From Elmis aenea (lineage: Eukaryota; Arthropoda; Insecta; Coleoptera; Elmidae), in assembly GCA_947652605.1 (NCBI GenBank), contig OX393583.1, forward strand, positions 11,077,222 to 11,141,221: a stretch of DNA of 64,000 nucleotides, written 5' to 3'. The notes beneath the pieces are model-generated. The model worked only from the letters and a program-made list of their open reading frames with translations. It made no database searches and was not told the origin of the DNA. This document shows, piece by piece, positions 11,344-22,200 of the stretch; the stretch's first letter is position 1, and each line of letters begins with the position of its first letter. A program made the translations under genes and the position numbers.

Positions 11344-11884
11344 CTACTTTATGGTCGTAATTTCTGGTTCATACTGTTTATAATAATTTAACAATAGGTT
11401 GTTGACCGGTCATTAGAATTCGAAAGTCTAGTTTTTTATTTTCAATTACCAAAATTATTTTATTTTGCCACCTACAAAGTTTTAAATGAACAAAGTAAAG
11501 TTGAGATAAAAAATTGGAAAGTAAATGTTTATTTGCCATTATAAAAATACTATGAACAGTAATTTGTTGTTATTATAGTAAATTTATTTTGGTTAATATT
11601 AAAATCACCATTCTGCGAGAAGAATCTAGGCAACTGAATGTCAATTTAAAAAAAGAAATCTACCTACAATTACTTTTGTTACTAGATATTTTTTAACAAT
11701 AAATAGTAAAAATGTATTAAAAGTATGATGTACCTACCTAAGATAAATTAAGCCTGATGTAAGCCCATTTATGGCGCAAAAAGAAAATATTGGTTTACTG
11801 TCCTCAAAAAAATTATTTGCTTAAAAAAATTACTGTATACATACAAAGATCCTACTGTTTAACTTCATTCATGACACCGACACT
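11344..11884. other. Gene-free AT-rich stretch
   Basis: Nothing recognised between the foldback element and the LINE fragment. Confidence 0.4.
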
Positions 11885-13640
11885 AAATTTATTCAAGTAT
11901 TAACAAAAGAGGGCTTACAACAAGGATGCGTGCTCAGTCCATTATTTTTCTCAGTAGTTATAGATGGAGTAATTAAAGAAGTAAAACAAAAAATAACACA
12001 TATTCACAACTGCAAAATCGAAACAATAAACATAAATTAGAAAAGAATCTGTAACATAATCTAGAAACTCCAAGCCAGGAATTGGAAAAAATTAAGATGA
12101 TAACTACACTCATATGTTAAATTCTCCATAATGACTTCACGTTTTGTCGTTATGACAGCGGATAAAAAGGTACCTAACTAAATATTCACTTGCATTTTTG
12201 CATGTAACTTTTGTTACCATGCAACCGACCGTCCGTAGGACGAGTTGTTTTATCAGACGGTTTTGTCTCGTCGATTTTCCTAGCAACCAAACTTTCGTAG
12301 CAACGCAAGTTTGTCCGGCTAAAAAAAAAGCTCTCGTGTAATTAATTACTCCCGAAAATAAATACAGACCAAACGAAAACTATGATCGTTACAACAAGGG
12401 AAAGGAACAAAGGGCATAGCATCACTTTAAATGGGCTTAGGTTGGAACAGGTAGAAAGCTTTAAATATTTAGGAGTGATCATAGAGAAAAATTGAGGAAT
12501 GGGCAAGAAAATAAGCGAAAGGACACAGGGGCGGATTTAGGCATGGTCTTTATGGGCTGCAGCCCAGGGCCTCGTTCAATCAAAGGGCCCCCTTCGCGTT
12601 CAAAAAAATTAGAATAAAAACATAAACTATGATTTAACTAAAGAATTACAATGTGACGTTCAAATAAAAGAATTTGCAGCGAAAAATGCAAAGCAGTTAC
12701 TCTTTAAATATCTTTAATGTCTTGAAAATACTTACTTTATTATTCTAACTCTTAGAACGTTTTATTTATTTTATTTTTGAGAATCAATTTATATTTGTTT
12801 TTGTTTTTCTTAGTCTTTATTCTTGATCTAAGCATTTGTTGTTTCGTTTTCCTTTTGTTTGTTACTAAAAGTAATACCTAAACATTTTATTTTTTATTCA
12901 TGTTTGATGTTTGTTATGTATACAAAACCCTTTTTCATTATAACTGTATATAAAAGCTTGGATATCCAAGTGCATCAAATAAAATAAAAAGTTCTTTCAT
13001 ATCTGTTGCCTATAATGTTTCCTATTTAAAAAAGGAGGAAAAAAAGTTTTCGACAAAATGCCGAATGAGTCGCCACAACTTGGATTAATTGGGTTGGCCC
13101 TCAAACAGTGTTAGTCCAGGGCCCCCAAAGTTAACGATCCGCCTCTGAAAGGACAGGAAATGTAGGAAGAATATTAAACAGTTTAAGAACAACATTTTTT
13201 GGAAATAGGGTTAAAAAGGTAGTAACGCCGGCACTTTTATATGTAAGTGAAACGTGGACACTCACAAATAAAAATAGTAGCCGAGTGAATGCGGCAGAAA
13301 TGAGTTAAAAAAAAATCCAAGGAAAAACAAAAAAAGATAGAATCAGAAATAAAACATATAGACAACAATTAGAGATAACATCAGTTAAAACAAAAATAGA
13401 AGAAAGGCAGCTGTGATGGTTGGGTCACATTTATAGGATGAAAAAAGAAATGTTAACCAGAAAAGCCTATGAAGCAAGATCACAGGGAAAAAAAGAGGTA
13501 GACTGAGAAAAACCTGGCAAGACGAAGTTAAAAAAGCAGCAACGGATAGAAACATCAAATGGAAAGACATAAAACAAAACTAGTTAAAGACAAAAAACAT
13601 GAAAAAAGTCAGAACAACACAACTCAACAGTCCTACAGAA
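11885..13640 (+). pseudogene. LINE reverse transcriptase remnant, split by an hAT element
   Basis: Plus-strand fragments in several frames match non-LTR reverse transcriptase. QGCVLSPLFFSVVIDGV is found near 11920-11980, LEQVESFKYLGVIIE near 12450-12490, and after the hAT insertion a thumb/C-terminal part with VTPALLYVSETWTLT and LWLGHIYRMKKEML. Stops and frameshifts are frequent, so this is a dead copy. Internal sequence between about 12085 and 12360 is not recognisably LINE and may be another insertion. The lineage is the type whose C-terminus reads GHIxRM followed by basic (R/K)GR(L/P)RKTW, as in the fragment at 55256-55711. Confidence 0.75.
12526..13147. mobile_element. hAT-type MITE with exact 8-bp TSD, inserted in the LINE
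   Basis: The ends CAGGGGCGGATTTAGG and GTTAACGATCCGCCTCTG are flanked by AAAGGACA (12518-12525 and 13148-13155). Removing the element rejoins the LINE reading (KISERTG...). No transposase. Its GGGCCC-rich subtermini resemble those of the element at 2209-3447. Confidence 0.88.
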
Positions 13641-14391
13641 GGACTCATGACTAATTAAAATTAATCAGATTTTATAAACATTTATTAATTAAATTCATTC
13701 ATGAAACAGTACCTACACTTTTTTGGCTGGGGGGAATCTGACACCCCTAACCCCCTGCTACGTCAATGCCTGGCAGAACAATATCTGAGTCGCCTAGATG
13801 CAAACTCAGTTATATCCATTTTGGGTGCAAATTAAACTGACAGTGCCATCTTGTAGAGAATTGTATTCTCTGTGAATATAGACATACCCTGACATTCAAA
13901 ACCGACTAAAACATGTGCTCCACACCGTTTAAATGCAAAGGTCCAATGCAAAACCGGGCAATTCCTATTTTACATAGTAGCAGAAACGACTACATCAATA
14001 TCGATGCAAAATCGGTTATATCCAATGGCAAAATTTATCTTTAGCTACAAATACGGTTAAATCCATTTTCATAGGTTTTACGAATTATTTTAAGCTTAAA
14101 ACAAGTTCGAGTTGTTGTGTACAAGCACGTGTTTGAAAGAAGATGGATCCAGAGCGATTTGTAAGTTTAAAGTTCCCAAAGGAAAGCCCGTTCTAAAGCC
14201 TTCTTTGTACTTCTAAAGGAAGAGAGGAAAGATTTACTCACCATTTCGTCACAAAAATTTAGTGCTCCCAAAAATACCTGACCAAATTACATATTATAAG
14301 TGTCAATATTATATTTACAATTTTTACGGTTGTTGTGGGATCGTCAAAAAGCAAATTGTCTCCCCAAAATGTTTTCATCTACACTTGGTTT

Positions 14392-16107
14392 CCACAACGA
14401 ATGGGCCAGAACTGACCAAGAAAAAGCTGATGTATTTGCCCAATACTTTGAACAAGTTTTCACTCCTCATGCAAACAATCCAGATGCCGAAATAGACAGT
14501 TTTCTAGACATACCATTGCAAATGAGTCTGCCAATTAAAAATCTTACATACTCTGAAGTAAAAACCGAAATTAAACACCTTAATAAAAAAAAAGCCCCGG
14601 GGTATGATCTAATAAATGAGAGAATACTGTCCGAGCTACCTACGACGGGGATCCAGTACTTAAGAATAATATACAACTCCATAATAAGAACAAAGTACTG
14701 GCCCTGCCAACTGAAGTTTGCACAAATAGTACTGATACCAAAACCAGGCAAACCCCAGCAAGAAGTTACCTCATACCGACCAATCAGCTTGCTCCCACTG
14801 ATATCAAAAATTTTGGAAAAGCTTATTTTAAAAAGAATGAATAATGATGATATTCCTGAGGAAATTCTTCCTAATCACCAGTTTGGGTTCAGAAGGCACC
14901 ACTCCACCATCCAACAATGCCAACGAATTGTTACAATAATTAATCAATCATTCGATTCGAAGGAATACTGTCCTGCAGTTTACTTAGACATCCAACACGC
15001 TTTTGACAAAGTATGGCATAAAGGTCTTCTCTACAAAATCAAAACACACATGCCAAGTGAATATTACTTACTTTTAAAGTCCTACCTCTCCGGGCGATAC
15101 TTCCAAATTAAGTATGGCAACGAATACTCCGAAATCTGCCCCATCAAATCTGGAGTACCACAGGGAAGTGTCCTTGGGCCCTTACTATACACATTATACA
15201 CTTCAGACATACCAACTACACCAAACACCTACTTAGGGACATTTGCAGATGATACAGTGATTTTAAGTCGACATAAAGACCCAGACATAGCCGCCTCAAG
15301 ATTACAAATGCACGTCGACCTACTACAAAAGTGGCTTAGTAAATGGAGAATCAAAGTTAACGAAACGAAAAGTACACATGTTACACATACCTTAAAACGC
15401 TCCGAATGTCCATCAATACAACTAAATAACATACAAATACCAAGAGCAAACGAAGCTAGATATTTAGGACTCTCGATAATAAATTAACGTGGAAACAACA
15501 CATAAACAAAAAAAGGAAAGAAATGGACTTAAAAATAAAGAAAATGTATTGGCTCTTTGGAAAAAGATCATCACTATCACTGGAAAACAAAATCCTACTG
15601 TACAAAGCAGTAATCAAACCAGTATGGACTTACGGGATAGAGTTATGGGGATGCTCAAGTAAGTCGAATGTAAAAATCATACAACGATTCCAAGCCAAAA
15701 CGTTGAGATTAATAACAGGAGCTCCATGGTATGTAACCAATATCACACTACATACAGACCTAAACATACCATTCATAGAAGACGAACGTAGAAGAAGAGC
15801 CGAGAAAAACTACGACAGACTACAAAGCCATCCCAACGAACTAGCCTCAGACCTCACCCAGGTGGTAAAATCGGGACGCCTCAAAAGAATATGGCCAAAT
15901 GAACTAAAACAATAATAAGTTTCCAGTGGGATGACATCGATGTGGGATGACATCGATGGATTGACTACCCCTCATGACAAGATACGCCAACACATTAGCT
16001 TATAGGACTATCTTTTGTGTATATAAATACATGTAAAGGTTCTGATTGCTAATATGCATTAAATTATTAAAAAAAAAAAAAAAAAAAAAAAAATCTACAC
16101 TTGGTTT
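14392..16107 (+). mobile_element. Jockey-type LINE, 5' truncated, with 15-bp TSD and poly(A)
   Basis: It is flanked by identical 15-mers ATCTACACTTGGTTT (14377-14391 and 16093-16107). It ends in a poly(A) run at about 16069-16092 just before the second copy, the signature of target-primed reverse transcription. It inserted into the transposase-like region of the DNA transposon at 13787-17130 and is younger than that element. Confidence 0.92.
14393..15914 (+). pseudogene. Jockey-clade reverse transcriptase, one frameshift
   Basis: It covers almost the whole RT domain. KKAPGYDLINERIL comes first, then SYRPISLLPLISKILEK, FGFRRHHSTIQQ, AVYLDIQHAFDKVWH (first catalytic Asp), SGVPQGSVLGPLLY and the intact FADDTVI catalytic box (about 15240-15260). 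The thumb and C-terminal segment follows in a shifted frame (VWTYGIELWGCSSKSN, VTNITLHTDLNIPF, stop at about 15912). The frame changes near 15475-15485. The endonuclease and ORF1 regions are missing by 5' truncation. GIELWGC and the short C-terminus are typical of Jockey-clade elements of insects. Confidence 0.88.
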
Positions 16108-16114
16108 GAACACG

Positions 16115-16640
16115 AAAGTTAAAATTCTTCTAATGAAATTGTATCAGCAGTGTATGACAGCATTATTAAAATTGAAATTGATGATGATACGAGGGAGATT
16201 CGTTTAATGGCCGACGGGTGTACTGGACAAAATAAGAACAAATGTATGATTGCAATGGCTTGTAAATGGTTTTCGTAAGCGCCAAAACAAATTAATACAA
16301 TACAGCTAATTTTCCCTGTCACTCGGCACTCATGTCTACCATCAAATCGCGTATTTGCTCAGATAGAGAAACAGGTTCGTAAAAAAGATACCATAATAGA
16401 TCCAGAAGACTATATCAACATTTTCAAAGTTCATGGTACTGTGAAGAGACTCGCAGAAGATTGTACGGTATTTGACTGGAGGAACGCTATAAAAAATGTG
16501 ATGAAACCAACAAGCTGTTTGCCTTTTAAGCTATCCTCTTGTAAAAGATTTGTTCTAAGCAGAAGTAAAAGAGGAAAAATTTTTGTGAAAGGTAAAATGA
16601 ATTATAAAAATGACTGCAGTGGCTCAATCAATTTGTAAAA
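16115..16640 (+). pseudogene. Transposase-like remnant of the GAGTCGCC element
   Basis: Pieces in shifting frames read SSNEIVSAVYDSIIKIEI, LMADGCTGQNKNKCMIAMA, then CLPSNRVFAQIEKQVRKKD, PEDYINIFKVHGTVKRLAED and FDWRNAIKNV. I know this ordered pattern (DGC.GQNKN ... R.F..IEK ... Y...F..HG.V) from transposon-encoded insect proteins, but I cannot give its superfamily with certainty. It contains stops and frameshifts and lies within the terminal repeats of 13787-17130; the coding region was split by the Jockey insertion. Confidence 0.6.
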
Positions 16641-17130
16641 GGGAAAAAACCCTTTAGATGATCGCTCCAAAGTTTTTTACCAGTAGGCAATCGGCCCATC
16701 AAGCAACAAAAAAAAAGACAATGTAAATGAGTTACCAATCAAACATTTTGGAAAAGATTGGCTCTCAAACTCAGAAGAATATAAATTAAATTTTCATAAA
16801 GACATTATAAATTCTGTTACCGATAACAATGGTACAGATGAAGTAAACGGTTTATGATATTATTAAATGAATGCGCTATGTTTTTAATTCAAATCCGGGC
16901 AAATCCTGAATTAGCTGCAAAAGTGGCTAAATGCGTACTTAATTTTCATTTTTCTCTTAAACGATTTGAGTTTGTTTTTTGAGGTTCCGGTGGATTATTC
17001 TTAATATTTTTCCTTAACTTTGTCAACAAAAACAATAATTTTAACTAAACTGTGCAAGTCGCTATAGTTTTTCTCAATTATCTCATTTCCAATAAAAGTG
17101 GAGATAGTCAGTTTTGCATCTAGGCGACTC

Positions 17131-17702
17131 ATCTATTGATGTACTTTGATATATTACATAATAAAACTGAAGATTACTTAAAAATCACATATTGCGTAAG
17201 GTACTAAAAGTAAATTAAGAAATATTTACAGCAACTAATATTACACCATTAAAAGCATTCGTGCTTTTTGCTTTTTAAGTAATTGTCGTTTAAATATAGA
17301 GCAATATACCTAAAAAATATATACCTACATTTGCAATAATGATGCTTCCTTTAAGATAAACTAAAAGTACTATTATATAATTCATCACTTATTTAAGTTT
17401 TTTGTTGTGATTGACATTTAAATTTGCACTGTAAATTCTATTCTTTAAATTAAACATTGCGTCACTACTAGAGCATAACATATTATTAGGTTTTAACTGT
17501 TTTTGGAGCTTGCTCGTCTAGGAAACGTATTACAGAAAATTGATTGAGAACATTGAGTGAAAGGTTCATATATGACAGTTAGTTATTGATATCGAGATTA
17601 ATGCAGAAAAACAAATATTCAAAGTTCAGCAACCAAACTAATACAATTTTTACTTATTCGAAGCATACTTGTTCATATATTTATTTATTATTTTAAGGTG
17701 TG
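17131..17702. other. Gene-free stretch
   Basis: AT-rich DNA between two transposons; nothing recognised. Confidence 0.4.
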
Positions 17703-17704
17703 TA

Positions 17705-19785
17705 CAGGGTGGGCAAATTTCGATGTTTTAATAGGGAATCTCGGTAACTATAAGAGGTATCAAAAAACGGACCGCGCATCCTCGATCTCTTTTTTCGAGA
17801 AAAAGTTAATGGTGAAAACTAAAATTGGTTATCGTCTTTTGTTTTCGATTTATCACCGATAACTCGATTTTTCGACTTTTCGTTTTATGACTATATTTCG
17901 CTTGTTTATGAAAATAAACAAAAATAATTTTGACGTTCTACAGGCACTTTTTTGATAAGAATCCAGTGGCGTACACAATTTTTCAAAAAAAAAACCGAAA
18001 TTTGAGTTGTGACATAAAGTTGTATTTTTTTAAATAGAACCCATAGTTGGCTACAACTTATTTAAATTCTTTATTTTTTTGTCATTCCAAATATATAAGG
18101 GTTGATGTATTTATTTTCAATAATACGCAAGTTACGGAGGTTTTTTAGATTTTTTTTAAACAAAATTACAGTAGGCTGTGAAAACAAAAACAAAACAAGG
18201 TGTAAAACCTTTTTAAACTTATTTGGTAGAAGTTACGAAGGTTTTGTAATTTGTTGTTGTGATGAACATTACAAATATTTGAACATAAGATAAACTACAA
18301 TAAACTACATTACTGCAGATTAGGGTTTCTCATATTTAACCATTTTGCTTGTCCCGGGATTCCGGGAAGAAATCGGCCTTTGTCCCGGGATTTCCCGGGA
18401 TCCCGGGATGTAATAAATTATGTCAATATTTTTAAATAAATAACCCAAAAAATTAAGGGAGAGGTTTATTACTTAAAAACAACTCCAAGTCATATATGTA
18501 ATACAATTTGCTCCATGATTATTACAAATAATTCAATACTATTGGTGAGAGAAACATACATTTGGGAATTATAACCTTTCTATTGCAATTTCATATTTAT
18601 GAATACAATAATATAATTTTTACAATGAATTTTTGTAAGGTGGTTTGAGAAAACAAAGGTGAGTTGTGCTTCAGTCAATTAGTCTTTTTCTTAATTTATT
18701 AACAAAAAGTCCTGCTGCATAAAATTCTCTAAGTCTCTATTGATGTAGGTGAAATTGTCTTGAGAGCATCTAGCAGCAAAGAAACATCGTTATTATCAAT
18801 AAAATTTCATTTACAAGCTATTTTGCTTTGAATTATCAGGGTACACAAAAATAATACTGTAAAAGTATTTTGAAGATATTAACTTTGTAATGGAGACCGG
18901 GATTCTTTGCGCCATACGAAAAGAGAAAAATTATTTTGAAATAAAAATAAAGTTTTTCCATAATTTACTGTTAGTAAAGATATTTTAAGTTTTAAGCATA
19001 AAATTCTGATAAGTTATGATAGTATTACAGATCTTAGCACAAAATAAACGAAAATAACACTTTTTTAAAATCCCGGGAATTCCCGGGACAAAAAGCATTT
19101 CCCGGGAAATATAAAATAGCTTTAAATGGACCGAGATCCCGGGTTCCCGGGATCCCGGGAAAGAAACCCTACTGCAGATTCCGACTTTATCGTTGTTTCC
19201 TTATTTTTATATATTTATAATGTTTATCACAACAACAAATTACAAAACCTTCGTAACTTGAACCAAATGAGTTTATAAAGGTTTTACACCTTGTTTTGTT
19301 TTTGTTTTCACAGCCTACTATAATTTTGTTTTAGGAAAAACCTAAAAAACCTTCGTAACTTTCGTTTTATTAAAAATAAATACATTAACCCTCATATATT
19401 TGGAATGACAACAAAATAAGGAATTTAAATAAGTCTTAGCCAACTATGGGTTCCATTTAAAAAAATACAACTTTATGTCACAACTCGAATTTCGGATTTT
19501 TTTTTGAAAAATTGTTTACGCCACTGGATTCTCATCAAAAAAGTGCCTGTAGAACGTCAAAATTATTTTCGTTTATTTTCATAAACAAGCGAGATATAGT
19601 CATAAAACGAAAAGTCGAAAAATCGAGTTATCGGCGATAAATCGAAAACAAAAGACGATAACCAATTTTAGTTTTCACCATTAACTTTTTCTCGAAAAAA
19701 GAGATCAAGGATGCGCGGTCCGTTTTTTGATACCTCTTATAGTTACCGAGATTCCCTATTAAAACATCGAAACTTCCCCACCCTG
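17705..19785. mobile_element. Large TA-flanked palindromic element (2.1 kb), interrupted by an hAT element
   Basis: The ends CAGGGTGGGCAAATTTCGATG and CATCGAAACTTCCCCACCCTG are inverted and bounded by TA (17703-17704 and 19786-19787). Inversion runs through AATCTCGGTAACTATAAGAG, GCGGTCCGTTTTTTGATACC, ACGTTCTACAGGCACTTTTT and the AATACGCAAGTTACGGAGG core. Without the nested hAT copy it is about 1.2 kb, the size of the 22661-23872 palindrome, with which it shares an internal core but not its ends. Confidence 0.85.
18321..19171. mobile_element. hAT MITE rich in CCCGGGA repeats, exact 8-bp TSD
   Basis: It starts TAGGGTTTCTC, ends GAAACCCTA, and is flanked by CTGCAGAT (18313-18320 and 19172-19179). 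Both ends carry runs of TCCCGGGATT/AATCCCGGGA (about 18352-18410 and 19070-19160), a GC-rich subterminal array in an otherwise AT-rich element. No coding capacity. Confidence 0.9.
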
Positions 19786-19811
19786 TATATGTTTGCAATG
19801 ATCCTATACAT

Positions 19812-20140
19812 CAGTGGTCCCCAAACTTTTTAAAAGGAGGGCCACAAAGGGTTATTGAAAGTGCCAAGTGCGCCGAATTAAAAAAAAATGTATACACGAA
19901 AAAACGAAAAGAACAACAACAATGATCACAAGTACAACTAAACAAATAGATTTTTCTTAATAATAAAGTAAACTGAATATACAACAAATAAAATAATTTT
20001 TTACTTACTAAATAAAACAAATAGGTATTCTCGAAATTAAAATTAAAAACAATCAATAATCAATGATATTGAAACAGTGCCAATCAAAACTAGGCAATGG
20101 TTCCTTTGATGCCTAAATGACTCTATGGATATTTTTCGAA
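19812..20140 (+). mobile_element. hAT terminal fragment
   Basis: It starts CAGTGGTCCCCAAACTTTTT followed by GGAGGGCCACA, a well-known hAT end type. The opposite end was not found; the LINE at 20143-21295 abuts it and may have replaced or interrupted it. Confidence 0.5.
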
Positions 20141-20142
20141 AT

Positions 20143-21295
20143 AATAATAATAATAATAATAATAGGCTTTATTTAGTTATAAAAGAAACTATTTATACAT
20201 CAATCTTTACAACTAGTACTTCAAATTAAAATTGCAGTTTTACATGGGTCTTACAACCTTCTTTAAACGCATGCAGATTAACAGAATATTTTAATTCGTT
20301 TGGTAATTGATTAAATAATAATTTTAGCCCTTTGTAATAGAGCGAGTTCTGTGTATTATTTTTTTTACATTTAGGCAGTCTAAAATGTTCTCTTTGTCTT
20401 GTTTCATAATCATGCTGTTCTTTGTTGTATATCAGATATTTACTCATATATCCTGGCATCATATTGTTTATACATTTATATATTAGAACCAAAACGTTAT
20501 ACACTGTATTTTGCCATATATTAAGGAACCCCAACTTATTATGCATATTTTCAATTTTAGTTAATTTAGAACACTGTAATATGATACGCAAAGCTCTGTT
20601 TTGCTGCTTTTGTAATTTTTTTAGATCCCCCTCATTACTTAGAAATATTATGCTACTGCAATAATTAAAGTATGGTTCTATTATTGTATGATAGACCAAT
20701 ATCCTAGCTTCAAAGTTTAATTTATTCGATATTCTCCCAAAATAACTAATTTTTGAACCAACTTTTTTTACAATATAATCTATGTTCTTTTTAAATTTTA
20801 GATGATTATCTATAATTACCCCTAGGTATTTAAACTCTTCAACTATCTCTACTTTATTATTATCTATAAATACGTTAACATTTGACATATTGCTGAATTG
20901 TGTACTACCTATTACCATGCATTTTGTTTTAGATACATTCAACTCCAGTTTATTAGCTTTAAACCAATCTGTTACTTCAATTAAATCTTCGTTTATGACA
21001 TTAACTGTTGTTTGTAAATCTTCACCTGATACCGAAATTAACGTATCATCTGCAAATAAATGCATGTCACACGATTTAACTGTCTGCGTAATGTCATTTA
21101 TGTAAATATTGAATAAAACTGGACCTAAAACTGATCCTTGTGGTACACCTAACTCGTTAATAATTACCTTTGATTCTACTTTTCCCACCCTGGTTTTTTG
21201 AAATCTGTTTGATAAATAACTTTCAAACCATTTTAGTTCATTCCCTTGGATTCCGTACATTTGTAATTTTTGCAAAAGTCTTTTTCTACAGATTC
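20143..21295 (-). mobile_element. LINE 3' fragment ending in an (ATT)n tail
   Basis: It is 5' truncated, with its ORF at 20226-21275. On the minus strand its 3' end is a (TTA)n microsatellite (20143-20163), so the tail is a simple repeat and not poly(A). A second, more decayed fragment of the same type is at 46295-46860 in the other orientation. Confidence 0.8.
20226..21275 (-). CDS. Non-LTR reverse transcriptase C-terminal part (349 codons, uninterrupted)
   Basis: This minus-strand frame is open throughout. It contains the RT palm blocks GVPQGSVLGPVLFNIYINDI and LFADDTLI (catalytic Asp pair), then FKANKLELNVSKTKCMV and EFKYLGVIIDNHLKF. A thumb and C-terminal region follows with NYCSSI, QNRALRIILQCSK and the terminal SLYYKGLKLLFNQLP...F segment. 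It lacks the fingers, endonuclease and ORF1, so it cannot act alone. It is unusually intact for this region and probably a recent insertion. The clade is probably CR1/Jockey-like by C-terminus and microsatellite tail; I am not certain. Confidence 0.85.
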   Translation of the reverse strand: MQKLQMYGIQGNELKWFESYLSNRFQKTRVGKVESKVIINELGVPQGSVLGPVLFNIYINDITQTVKSCDMHLFADDTLISVSGEDLQTTVNVINEDLIEVTDWFKANKLELNVSKTKCMVIGSTQFSNMSNVNVFIDNNKVEIVEEFKYLGVIIDNHLKFKKNIDYIVKKVGSKISYFGRISNKLNFEARILVYHTIIEPYFNYCSSIIFLSNEGDLKKLQKQQNRALRIILQCSKLTKIENMHNKLGFLNIWQNTVYNVLVLIYKCINNMMPGYMSKYLIYNKEQHDYETRQREHFRLPKCKKNNTQNSLYYKGLKLLFNQLPNELKYSVNLHAFKEGCKTHVKLQF

Positions 21296-22200
21296 ATTAA
21301 AATAATAACGGCGATTAGTTTTGAGTTATTATTTAATATGTTTCATTCTAAAAAATGATTATTTGCATATGTACCTAAGTACTGCCTAGTGTAACAATAA
21401 TTTTTCTTACAAAATTTTTGATGCAGCTATACATATTTATATTAACTGGCAAAAAAATAACTTAAATCATATTTTCACTTTTAAATAATTATTTCTCTAT
21501 TACGTATGAGTTTATTTTTAAAAATACGCAAGTTACTACAATATAATAGTATTTATTAAGTTTAGTCGAAGTAGCCATTGCAAAAACAAAATAAAACATC
21601 ACGTAAATAAAATAGCTGTACTTAATTAAACACACAAAAATGTAAGATATTTTTAACATTTCTTATTAATTTATGATTGTTAACTTTTTTTAAAACTGTT
21701 ATTAAAAGATCTAAATTATAATATTGTTTTAACTTGCTTATTTTTAGAGATAACATCTTTTTAACTTTTATTAATAATTTTTTTATAATAATGGTTTAAA
21801 TTTCCAAGATTACCGTAATATACACAATGAATCTAATTTAAAATTTTTATGGTTTCAAACAAAGAGAAAAAACTGAAAGTAAGACACGTATTGCGTTTAT
21901 AAATTTGCTCTGAGAACCGACTTACAAACCATTTCGACGAATAGTTTAAACAAATGATGTTACTTAACATGTTTTTTATTGTTTCGATGTTAAATAATTT
22001 ATATTGCCAGAGGTATTTGCAAAACACTTTCGTTTTGTTGTGTTTGTTTCACATAGAAAAGGAAAAGAATTCTAAATAACATCTTTGAAAATAGATTGTT
22101 ACTTGACATTTAAAACAAATTATGGAGGTATTTTCAAAGCCGACTAATTAATTTCTATTAAATATTTTGTTTGTGCCCATTCATTATCATGAAAACCGCA
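21296..22200. other. Gene-free AT-rich stretch
   Basis: Strongly AT-rich with no recognised domain or element end. Short open frames look random. Confidence 0.4.

Larger units (their letters stand above)
13787..17130. mobile_element. DNA transposon with GAGTCGCC termini and 4-bp TSD (possibly Sola), carrying a Jockey insertion
   Basis: The ends are GAGTCGCCTAGATGCAAACT and, inverted at the right, the complement of GCATCTAGGCGACTC. ATCT flanks both sides (13783-13786 and 17131-17134). The left subterminal region repeats GGTTATATCCA-like units (about 13809, 14015, 14053). Without the inserted LINE (14392-16107) it would be about 1.6 kb. The inside encodes the transposase-like remnant at 16115-16640. 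The 4-bp TSD with GAG...CTC ends suggests Sola or another 4-bp-TSD superfamily; that assignment is inference. Confidence 0.7.

Noticed and set aside
14262..14495. 77-residue frame at the Jockey 5' junction
   Set aside because: It crosses the TSD between the host transposon and the LINE and is an artefact of the insertion.
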